This document shows, in pieces, positions 24,810 through 35,488 of a stretch of DNA of 64,000 nucleotides (position 1 is its first letter; each line of letters opens with the position of its first letter). The position numbers and the translations under genes are program-made. Below the pieces are notes generated by a model. It saw only the letters and a program-made list of their open reading frames with translations, was not told where the DNA came from and did no database searches. Source of the stretch: Gordionus sp. m RMFG-2023. Taxonomy: Eukaryota > Nematomorpha > Gordioida > Chordodea > Parachordodidae. The DNA is taken from assembly GCF_954871325.1 (NCBI RefSeq), contig NC_088777.1, positions 42,447,366 through 42,511,365 on the forward strand, written 5' to 3'.

Positions 24810-27800
24810 ATGACATGTCCTTTCGTGGTGCATAAAAAATATATTCTCATTATCCTATCCTTTCTACTAATATACGCTTTATACTTGTTGAGGCATTTTG
24901 ACCAAAAATATTGGATTAATTATATAAACGTTAATTTTAAAAATAATTCCATAAATTCGGGAAAATTATTTAAACATGATGATGAATATAGCGAATACGT
25001 TAATCTTCTACCTACTACATCAAGATTTAGCTTTGAGAGCAAAAATATAGATATCATATGCGAACCGGATTATATTAAAAATAATGGGAAGCCTATATGC
25101 AGACCCCGGTAATATTCACATAATATTGTTTTAACTTCGATTCGATTGGGTCATCCAAAATTGAAATCAAATTTATTATTATATATATAAATTATAAGTA
25201 TATGACAATTATAAATATAAAAAAAAATTAAATTAGCCTACCCTCTTAAAAAAAATATTTTTTGAACTTTTTAGATTAGTTATAAATTATAATGATCGAA
25301 TCAAAGCAAATTATTTTAAAAATATCAACACAGTTTTAGTAATAAAGCTTTGGTTAGCTTGAGAAATGATCTTTAGTTATTTTTTGTTTAACCTCAAACC
25401 CATATAAATCATTTATAAGGCCAATGAATATAAGTTTTTATATTTATATTTGGATTCTAAGGATGTATATCATTCAGTTTCAAAAAGTAAGATACGGGTG
25501 AATAAACTTGTGAATTTATAAAGAAGTGCCGAATGTGGGTATCTCACAATTGTAGGTTTGTAAATTCTAAGTCAAATTTAAATGATAGTTTTTGCGTGAA
25601 TGACAAAATCTTCAGATTAAAAAAAATATCCCTCTTTATGAGTAGTCAATCGCTAATGTATCTTATTAGGGATAACAAATTCAGCATAATTTTTTTTGTT
25701 TTATAAGATGCCCAAAAGGTTACTTTTACTTAAATGAAATGATAGCATGCCACCCATGGTTAAGCTGCAGTGATATACGGAGTGATGTCAGACTCGGGCC
25801 TAAAATTGGTAATGGAAACATCAAAAAAGTAAAAAAAAATTATAATCCCTATTCTGTTATCTAGGATAAGGATATAATAGGCAATTTTTTTAGAAGAAAG
25901 TGTCAGAAGTTAATTGTATAATGAATAACAAATAAACTCGCATTACCTATTATACATTATAGTATAGAGTTTCTGAAACCGAATTCGAAGAACTCCAATT
26001 TGACGAATCTTTAATCAAGAATTCGGATTTAAGATTTACCAGAAGATTAGATCTAACTAAAAAAAATTTTAATTAATAAAGCTTTTCATAAATCCTTTAA
26101 CGAAGACCAACTTGTTTTATTTAAACTCATATTTTTTTAATCATAAAAATCTAAACGCTAAAATTAAATAATATTACAAAGCGTATTAAGGAATGTATTA
26201 ACCCAACTTTAATAAATATCTCGAAGTGCCTTTAAGATATGAATATGGTTCCGTCCAAACAAACATTGAATTTAGTAGCTGAAACTAAGTTTAAAAAAAA
26301 TCTTTGAGACAGATAGTAATACTAATTCCATGGCTTGCAAATAAAAATGATTATATTTCGCAGATAAATTTTTTTTTGATCTACAAAGAACGAGATGTGA
26401 CTATAAAAATAGAAATATAACTTGATAATAAAAGAGTGAGAAGGATGAGCAACGGAAGAAACATATTACACAAATTTAAGCAGGTTTTACTTTGTTTAAA
26501 AATACTGAAAAGCGTAAGGGAAATTGTATAATGCAATTTGTATGATAGAACCGACCTCAACATTCTGAAAGAGTTTTCTCATTGTGTGCAAACTTCTACA
26601 CTTAAATTAATTCTAAATTATCCAACTAATTACTAAATTCATTGGCTTTTCTTCGAAATTTGATTATTTAATTTAAAAAAATTTTTTTTTATAAATAAAT
26701 GTAAATTAAAGCCACATGGAGACTGGGGTTAGGTAAACCCCGGGGCTTGGCAAACCACTTAATCTCATTTTAAAATTAAATACACCAGAAGGTTAAAATT
26801 TTATCTTAATATAGTTTTCATATCTATGGACAAAATATATTTTGAAATAATTAATTAATCAAAATTTTATTTCGATGAAATTTTCAAAAGATTTTTACAT
26901 GACAGAATTTTAATTTTTATTAAAATATATAACCATTTATATATAAATTATATTTTATTACAAAGTTTAAACATTCTTCTATAATTTGGGTAAGTTTTAT
27001 GAGTATCTATTAAATCTAGATATTATTTCAATAATAATTTGTCAATTTAGAGCTAGCGGGGTTTGCTAAACTATAGACGTCAATTAAGGCAATTAATAAT
27101 GAAATAAATTTCAAAATCTTGAAAAGGCAATTGGCTGTTTATGATTGATATTTAGGATTTATGATAAGAAATCTTAATCTCTCCTTGAAATTCATATTTT
27201 TTTATGTTCTAAATGTTTATTAAATTAGCCAAAATTAAGTTTCAATTTTTATAAATAATTAGTTTCAATTTATAATTATTATGATTTTTGAACAATAAAA
27301 CAATAAAATTATTCTATACATATCATTATTAATAAATAAAAATGCATTTCAATTTATTATGGCCAAACAAAACCAATGGTTTAGGAAGCCCCTTGAAGTG
27401 GTTTGCCTCACCCCGCTATTGGGGCTTGATGAACAAAATTTTCACTTTTACAAAAAATAAAATTTAAAAATATGATTATATTCTTAAGATTTTTTATAAG
27501 GCACCTTTATAGAGTATAGTTTTAGGTATCCAATCATATATTATTTTTTATATTATCTTTAAAACAACAAGAGCTATAGCCAATTTTGTAAAAATTGGTT
27601 CGACTAACCCCAGTCTCTCTACTTAGTGAAAAAAAAATGTTACTAAATTAAAATAAATTTTTTGTATATCTTAAATTTTAAAATTCAGATTCATCGAATC
27701 TCAAAATTTCGAATTTAGAAACCCTATATATATTTGTAATCTTTTTCTAAAAATATTTGAATGTCCACTTTCTAGGTTTATATAGCAAGATGGAAAAATA

Positions 27801-30204
27801 TAGTACTTGTAGTTAATCGTGGAAATCCATCTTTCTTCAAGTCCTATTTTAATCCAGGTATTAAAAGCTTAATGGCAATGCAACCTAGTCCACACATTAC
27901 TCAGTATATCGGTAAAAAACATCAAAAATTTTATATTTATAATATTTTATCACTTTTTTATTGTAAAGTTTTTACCCATTTTATAATCAATTTTAAAAAT
28001 TATAGTTTTCAAAAGTTATTCATATTATTATAATTATTGGGATGCAGCTTCTTGCACTCATCCTATCTTAATATTAATTCACCAATAACGAAAACGACTT
28101 TTACTATATTATTATAAGTAAGAAAATATTAAAATAGATGCCAATAATAGCAGTATATATATTACATCCATTTTGATATAAGATTTATTAAGATATTATA
28201 TGTATAGAAAATTCTGTCACTTTGAGGATCATAATTCATCTAATTTTTTTTTACAGTTATTATAATATAAATTTTTTTTGGAAATTAAATATTAGGCCAT
28301 TGTCGAAACTTCCTGTTAACTGAATTTCATCCTTTAGGGGACTTAGGCAAGCTAAACATAATTCTATCCCAATCATTATCTCATTTGGATACCTTGTTGA
28401 CTCGTTTCCAGATATGTTTAGATTACGCTACTATTCTATCCTTTCTAACCGATCCTGAAAAAATGTCTGGAGGCGTCAGAATAATGTGCGATACTTCATC
28501 ATTAAAAAAGTTGTTAGGTCAATATCTTCTGACAAATAGTTTAAGGATCATACTGAACGACGTAGAAAGTTTACCTTTTATTAACTACGCAAAAGGTCAC
28601 AACACAACTAAATGCGGAAAGAAGCCTAAAGTCGGACTCTTTTCAGCGCCGGAACAAAGATGGCCTATTGGACTCAGTTACAAAAAGTCTCGCCAGATTT
28701 TGTACGATGAGAAAGCAGACATATGGAAGTTACCTGACGTCTGCAATTACATTTTGGGTAATAATTATCTACATCTACCTTTTAGTATTATTCCATACTT
28801 TAATCATCATCCTCCCAAATAGAAAACATTTTTAAATTCTTGATATAATTAAAAATAAGGATGTATAATCCTAGATGCACCCAGAATTTTAGCCCGAATA
28901 CGAAGTGTGAAATCTAAGTTTTGACTCGAACTGAACCCTTAGAATTTATAGCAACTAAACCCAACCTGATTTTTTTTTGAACCCGGATTCAAAACGGCAA
29001 AGTATTAAAACCATTTTTGGGTATAACATATAAAATGAAGATTTAAATTGATAATGAACGTAATTAAAATTATTAAATTCATTTGAGCATATTGGAATAT
29101 GCGCTCTACTATAAAACCAGAAAAATGAGAGCAAAGTTTTAGATTCCATTTTTTGTTAAATATTTAGGTTATAATTCTTTTTAACTAGAAACTCTTTAGC
29201 ACCATTCTTATAATATCTATTTTAAGCTCATACTTTAAAAATAAAGATCCGCTTATTTTAAACTTACCTGTTCACTAGACATACAATGCTAAACTGTGTA
29301 AACCTTATTATTTTTGAGTTTGGACACATACTCTAAATATAATATATCACCATTAACAATTATTACAATTATGAAGTCCTTGTTAATATTTTTTTAGTAT
29401 GGGTAGTCCGGCTTTTTACTCATAAAAGTCAGATGCCTAAAATTTGGTCCAGATGTATTTAAATATAATGATACAATAAGCTTCTTGTAGGATGAGAAAC
29501 CCTCTATTGGCAAAGAACATTTTTTTGAAACATTACCCCGGCTATTGGGTAAATTCGCACAAAAATATTTTTTTTAAACTTTTATAATAACGACCACATT
29601 ATATAGGTTAAGAGACTCGGTTATATATCTTTTAATTAATGCTTGGGCTATCGGTAGATACAAAATTGTATGAATTTAAATATTGATTTTATCGCTAATG
29701 AGCAAAACATGCTGGAATGCCCCTGTCCCTATGTTTTCTCATTTGTATAGCCAAATATGCAAATATTTCATACGACCCGAACCTGGTAACAATATTTTTA
29801 TTTTAAACTTAACTCGAATCGCAGTACTTTACCTTAAACAGAACCCATACAATTGAGCAGTATTGTTAAACGGCTCAAGCCTTAAATTAATATTTTAGCC
29901 TAATTAATAATACGCATGCATCGAGATTTCGTTAATAGATGCCCAAACCTAGCAATATTTTTTGGCTTAAATATTGGGTTAACCGTTTAATCGAGCCGTT
30001 TAACAGCACTATTTTAGTGGTTTTACAAATCTTGACGCTTTAATCATTCATTTTTTAGGCAATATCAATGGTAGTCGACAATTCAAAAGGTATTTGCTAG
30101 AGAAAGTTCATCTTCAATGCAAGAATAAAGACCCCAAACTTCGTCCCAGCGCAATTCAAATTTTGCGAATTTATAAAAACATATACAATGAATTAGTTGA
30201 CTAA
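24810..30204 (+). CDS. POMK: Protein O-mannose kinase (POMK/SgK196), complete
   Basis: POMK phosphorylates O-mannose in the core trisaccharide of alpha-dystroglycan in the ER/Golgi lumen, enabling matriglycan assembly. Exons 24810-25108, 25708-25828, 27776-27911, 28296-28757 and 30059-30204 join in matching phases to 387 residues (human POMK is about 350). A type II membrane segment lies at residues 10-28. The luminal kinase fold follows: CPKGYFYLNEM and WLSCSDIRSDVR (101-130), glycine loop IGNGNIKKVYIARW (133-146), LTEFHPLGDL (193-202), and the POMK-type catalytic loop MCDTSS with Asp251 replacing HRD. Next come QYLLTN, the metal-binding NDVESLP with Asp274, APEQRWP and ADIWKLPD. The C-terminal helix contains LRPSAIQIL. 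The ATG opens exon 1 just before the membrane segment. The family call is firm. Confidence 0.92.
26717..27621. mobile_element. 0.9 kb inverted-end element, family L, copy 2, in POMK intron 2
   Basis: The left end is TGGAGACTGGGGTTAGG and the right end, reverse-complemented, is AGAGAGACTGGGGTTAG. Internal GGGGCTTGG and GGTTTGC motifs recur in both orientations. The length (905 bp) nearly equals that of the related element at 15707-16607 (901 bp). It has no coding frame and lies within the intron between POMK exons 2 and 3. Confidence 0.65.
29859..30010. mobile_element. Short inverted-repeat element, family H, copy 4, in POMK intron 4
   Basis: The left end AGTATTGTTAAACGGCTC pairs with the right end GAGCCGTTTAACAGCACT. 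The core contains CGAGATTTCGTTAATAGATG. It ends about 50 bp before the last POMK exon. Confidence 0.7.
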
Positions 30205-30245
30205 AAAAAACTTGTGCATATATACTTCATATTTTATTATTATAA

Positions 30246-30251
30246 AATAAA
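30246..30251 (+). terminator. Poly(A) signal of POMK
   Basis: An AATAAA lies 42 bp after the POMK stop codon. It is only about 50 bp from the opposing poly(A) signal of IGFBP-N copy B. Confidence 0.55.
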
Positions 30252-30299
30252 CAGTGCTTATCAAATAAACTACGATAATTATTTCTAAAAAAATATATA

Positions 30300-30305
30300 T
30301 TTATT
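30300..30305 (-). terminator. Poly(A) signal of IGFBP-N copy B
   Basis: TTTATT on the plus strand reads AATAAA on the minus strand, about 86 bp after the copy B stop codon. The POMK and copy B 3' ends therefore converge and probably overlap. Confidence 0.5.
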
Positions 30306-30391
30306 ATCATGAATTTTAAATAAATTATACAATGTGTTATTCATAAATGAGGCAAAGTGTATTTGACTTTGACAACATCATACCGCGCAAT

Positions 30392-30993
30392 TTAGCCAGA
30401 TTTGACTTTGACACATATTCCCGGGTAATTCAACAAGCTGTCATCATCACTATGGAGGCAGTACAAACCTTTTCCACATGTTCCTTGCCAATTACTTCGC
30501 CCTTCACACGTCTGATTTAGTTTCTACTCAGTTTTTTTTTTCACAATAAATTTAGGTAAAAATTTATTAAATAAATATAGTAGTTAATTATTTTTATGGT
30601 TTTAAGGAGAATTTCGTATTTTGACGTTCTTAAGAATCAGTATTCATTAAAGTGTGTTAATAAAACGCTTGATTTCAAATTAAATGAAACCCTTTAATTT
30701 TTAGAATATCAATTTAATATTTTTAATTTAATCATGAAGAAAAGAAATTCCAAATGAAAAATCATAAACAAAAATTAATATTGTTTTTTTAAAAAACAAT
30801 TAAATTTAGATTAAAAGGCATTTTTTTAAATTATTATTTATAAAAATTTACCCACCTTTCCACAAATTTTACAACATAAACATCTGTCATCAACTAGTCC
30901 TGCTGAACAATTTTTGGGTGCAGCGATCGTGCATCTAGGAGTTCTGTCATAACATGGACAATCAACTAAGGGATCAAAATCTTGAAAGACCAT
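30392..30993 (-). CDS. Single IGFBP-N domain protein, copy B
   Basis: Exons 30856-30993 and 30392-30523 (minus strand) encode 89 residues. The protein aligns along its length with copy A at 20116: both begin FQ(E/D)FDPLVDCPCYD, both contain CCKICGK at the exon junction, and the second exon has CEGRSNWQGTCGKGLYC in both. All 12 cysteines are kept. The intron is shorter (332 bp against 725 bp), but its first 40 bases resemble those of copy A. As in copy A, the ATG follows CAATAG without a signal peptide, so a 5' exon is probably missing from this model. The copy is tail-to-tail with POMK, 187 bp apart. Its acidic loop (HSDDDS) differs from copy A (HDDDDH). Confidence 0.75.
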
Positions 30994-32377
30994 TCTATTG
31001 AGTCAATAAAATATTTTTTATTATTCTTTCATTTAAATAATTAATTTACTAAATAATAGTCGACTAAGAGTATTTTTTTAGGCTTGTATTTTACATATAA
31101 TCCCATCTAATAAAATAAATATTAATTTGTTTAAATTTTTCCACTAGACCAGATAGAAAGTGATCTCTAAATATAAATGAGATCTGCAGAATACAGGCCG
31201 AGCTGGTTGATTTTAAAAATTGAAGTCTAGGTGATAAAACAATAATTACATCCTTTTTTCTGAAACATCATGACTTAAAAATCATTTTTTTTTATCAGAA
31301 GTGGTCATAAACTGGGTTGCAAAATAAATTAAAAGGGCTGGGTCTATTAAAAAACATTCAAATCGAATTTTAATACAGCCAAAATGATTTAATTGGAAAA
31401 AATTATATAAAAATCCGATCAGACTGAAACAAATCATACATTTGGGCCGGGTTGGAATTTTTAAGAAATTTTAATTTTAATTGTAATTTGAATTTATAAT
31501 TTTTTTTTGTTAATAATATTTTTATAGATGTTTTGGAATATTAGCGTTTCATTTTTAAAAAAATTCAATTTTAACGATTTCAAAAATAAATAAGTTTTTT
31601 AATTTTTTTCCAAGATATAAATTTTAAAAATAAATTATGATGTGCCGATTTACGCCTTCGATTAAGTTTAAAGAAAAAAATGAGACCGCCAATCGATAAA
31701 AGTAGGATGAATATTAAAGTACATAAATTTTTAATATTTTATGGGGTAAAAAAAATAAAATAAGATGATGAGGAAAATGATCCAAATATAAAATTCATAA
31801 AAACTAATTAAAGAGTTCAAGGACTATATTGGTCATTTCTACATTACTTAGGCTTAGACGTATAGAACACTTTTAAATATTAGTGGATTGATAATTGTGC
31901 GAGTGAAAAATGTTTGAATTGGCTTTTATTATAAATATAAATTCATTTTAAAATAAATTTAATTGAATTCTATACCCGTTATGTTCACTTTTACAAGATA
32001 TATAAAGTAAAAAAAAATTCTTCAAATATATAAGATTAATTTTTAAAAAAAATTAAATAGTATTCATAACTGCAGCTCATACCCCACCAAAATTTGTAAT
32101 ATTTTATCCATAAACTAAAAGAGAACGCTATTATTTAAAATGGTTAAAGTTATATTAGTAAGTGTGTAGAACTGGAAGTGTGCAAATGGCAAATTTTTAA
32201 CCCCGGCACTGGTGGGAGTTAGTTTTTACTTATCACGGGGAGAAATAAATATAGTTATATCAGAATTCATTAATAAGCCTAATACATTACATAAAATGTC
32301 TTATTTTAGTCAGTGATGATTCGATCATGTTTTAGGATTAAATTCAAATATTATTTTGATTAGTAAAATCACTTGCC

Positions 32378-32548
32378 TTCAGCCGATTCTTAAAAATGAC
32401 GACCTCGGTATTTTATCCAGAGAAATATTATGCAATCTTGAAGATCTTGCTCATAGATGGCAAAATGGTTTGCTTAGCGAAATCTCGAGGCTTATGCAAT
32501 ATTTTTCTGGTGCGTTTTTAAAAATCTGCTCAAATGGAGCGATTTTCA
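32378..32548. mobile_element. Short inverted-repeat element, family H, copy 5
   Basis: The left end contains TTCAGCCGATTCTTAAAAA and the right end contains TTTAAAAATCTGCTCAAATG. The right tip CTCAAATGGAGCGATTTT is identical to that of copy 2. The core is partly inverted relative to the other copies (CGAAATCTCGAGGCTTATGC). Confidence 0.6.
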
Positions 32549-34369
32549 CCACTAATTATGATCAAGATATTATGATTAAAAAAACCCATAAAATAATCTA
32601 GATTGTATTTTTATTTTATTAATTTGTAAAATTCAGATCCGGCCCCAGGCCGGACATTGCAGATCTAATTGGAATACGGGCTAATCCGGAGATCTCTCAA
32701 GATGATTCCGAATCTCTCAATTTTAAACTATTTAATGAGGACGATTACTAAATTTGAAAATGTTAGGTACTCTATTATGCATGCTAGAATTTCATTCCAA
32801 TAATATCAGATTTTTTAGATTTAAAATTGCCCCTCAGTAAATGGTTTAAAATTGAGTGATTTAGAATTCATCAAGGCGAATTTCGAACTAGTTCTTATTC
32901 CAGATAAACTTATTATATAGCATATACAAAATTTATAGTGGATAATATATTATACTTACAAATTGAAGGAATACAGAAATAACACTATGAAAAGATGTAT
33001 GAATAACATAATTATTTTTAAATTATAATTTGTTCTTGAAATTTAAAAATTTGATAATAAATTTTAAAAAATTTTTTTTATATTTGACCCTCTCATAAAT
33101 GTGAAACAGGTAGTAACTAGTAAAAATAATTTTACATTTCTTACAAAACAATATTTACTTAAAAATTAAAACTATACTCTTTAGCGTTTAATTATCATTC
33201 ATTTAAAACTTTATAGTAGACCTCAGAAAAAAAAGGATCAAATTTCTTACTTATTTTATTATTTTTTTTTACCCTAAGCGAAACAATAAATATACTATGG
33301 TTTTATTATGTACATGTACAATAGTAATTTAAATTATGAAAAACCAGCAAAATCATATAGGATACGCAATTATTTATTACCAAGTTTAATGCTATTAAAA
33401 ATATCATATTTCTTAAATAATCAATTATGCTAACCATAAAATAATGAGTGGTTGAAAATATTTATATTATAGTAATTTTACTAACAATGGGTTCATTAAA
33501 TTAATCTTAAAGTATTTTTAAAATAGAGAAAAAGAAAAGAACTAAAATAGCAAAATATCCTTACCATACGGAGAGCATCATTTCATCCCTTCTTTTATGC
33601 CTAGCTTGTCAATTCAACTAAACTTATATCGCGCATTATACTTTTAAGGTGAATGCCGTTTATTGAGAAGGAATTTTAGAACAAAAGTAAAATCGCGAAA
33701 CAAATTCCTCAAATTTTCTTCCGCCATACATTTACAGAGAAAATAATATCGTTAACACATTAATACAAATTTATTTCCGCGAACACTTTGTATTGAATGC
33801 ATTTTAACGACACTCGCAGTCGCAAACCCTTTATTGCGATATTTTTTTCCCCAAAGATATAAGGTTATTTTGGGAAATGATAAAAGAAGATATTGCGTGC
33901 GTTGCCCATAAAACGTGATACCAAAAATGAAAACAGATATATACGGTTTTATAGATGTAAATCTAAACCTCCCATTTTCGTAAGTCTGAGAAACTTTAGT
34001 TAAAACTCCACATTTAATATTTAAGATATTTTTTAAGAAAAAACTTTTTAGTAAAAGTATATCCTAGTAAATATCTTCCAAGCCTAAAAAAAGTTATTCT
34101 TTGAACACCTGGCAGTTGGGGAAAAAGCTTAAAGTTTAATCAAAAATATATATTTCACCCTTTTTTTAAATTAATTTGAAACTCCAAAACTTATAACTTA
34201 TAAGGGATTTGAATTTTAAAAAAAACGTATTTCGAGTATATTTACAATAGAGCCCCATTTATATAGAATTCAACTCTATATTTTCTAAAAAATAATAATA
34301 ATATAGATAGTGCGTTTTAAATATATTTTCTAAGACTTGATTCATAGTGGAGTCCGAACGGAAACGATT

Positions 34370-34525
34370 TAACAGCTGATCGATTTCAAAAGTCTGTTAT
34401 TGAGAGATCAATTTTTCTTTTATTTTTGAATCTATTTAATGAAAATGTTCTAAAAATTATTGATTTAATAAACAAAATTTATCTCATTAAAAGATTTTAA
34501 AAAATCGCTCAGCTGCGAAATCATG
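34370..34525. mobile_element. Short inverted-repeat element, family S, copy 2
   Basis: The left end CAGCTGATCGATTTCAAAAG pairs with the right end, which reverse-complements to CAGCTGAGCGATTTTTTAAA. Inside, GAGAGATCAATTTTT mirrors ATTTATCTCATT. It is about 155 bp long and non-coding. Confidence 0.6.
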
Positions 34526-34659
34526 TTTGGATCCCACAATGGATCCAGCTTGAAGGAAGTTCAATAATAAATATTTTGTTTGATAGGAAATTTTAAATGT
34601 TTTTTCGAAAATATTTTATTAGTAAAAATTGAGACCTATGTGGAAGAAATTAATTTCAA

Positions 34660-34860
34660 GACCTGCAGGCCGACCCTAAGCCCGCCACGACGGTATATTG
34701 ATTTTTTAAATATACCCGAACCGGCCTGAAATTTTAAAAAAATATTTGAAATAGCCATTATTTATAAAAATCATAAATATATTTAAAAGAAATCAGTAAA
34801 ACCTGGGCCGGCCCGAAAAATTTTTTTTAAAAAAATCCGAACCGGCTAATACTGCAGGTC
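34660..34860. mobile_element. Family G element with GACCTGCAG/CTGCAGGTC ends
   Basis: The ends are perfect 9 bp inverted repeats. Within 200 bp lie CCGGCC, GGGCCGGCCCG and CCGAACCGGC islands in A/T-rich surroundings. This is the best-bounded copy of the GC-motif family. Confidence 0.7.
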
Positions 34861-35488
34861 GTTGATTAATTTATATATAAAACTTTTCCCATTTTTAGGA
34901 AATTTTAAAAAAATTAATAAAAGTTGGGCATTTTTGCCCAATAAACCCATTTCTCATTTTAAAAACTCCCCTAAACTGTCATTTTTATTAGCCTGTGATA
35001 TTCATGAAATGAGACAAATTTTAGAAGCAAAACATCCCGCAAAATTGTTTTTGTTGAATAAAATTTAAAAAAGAACAACGTTCTAATTTATATTTTGATT
35101 TAACACAATTTATATTATTATTTATTTCAAAACGAATTTTCGATATATATAAATAGACTAAAAATATATTTGATATAAAATTTAAATGAAAAAATGTTAT
35201 TTGTAATTTATAAAAAGAGCATGTGAAAGCATTTTTTAATTCACGTGAAACAAGAAATTCTATTTGTCGATTATAAAAATGAGCTCGTTTTTGATTGGAT
35301 CAATAAAGGCTCGCCTCTTTTTTAATTTTTTTTAAAGCTGATAAAATGTTAAATAGATTTCACCATAAATTCTAGGAACGAGACGATGATTAATATATTA
35401 TTCAAGTATTAATTCTAATATATAAAAAAAAAACCACTCCCATTATTTATTATTTTTAATTGTTCTATTAGCTTAAACCTTTTATATA

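Larger units (their letters stand above)
30994..35488. other. Intergenic between IGFBP-N copy B and the KLF gene
   Basis: No gene is supported. The interval carries GC-motif patches (31310-31460, 32638-32665), a family H element (32378-32548), a family S element (34370-34525) and a family G element (34660-34860). A GC-balanced stretch at 33600-33960 contains no usable reading frame. Confidence 0.5.

Noticed and set aside
34862-35068. Plus-strand 68-codon frame upstream of the KLF gene
   Set aside because: It begins at the border of a family G element and shows no motif; it is not in phase with the KLF exons.
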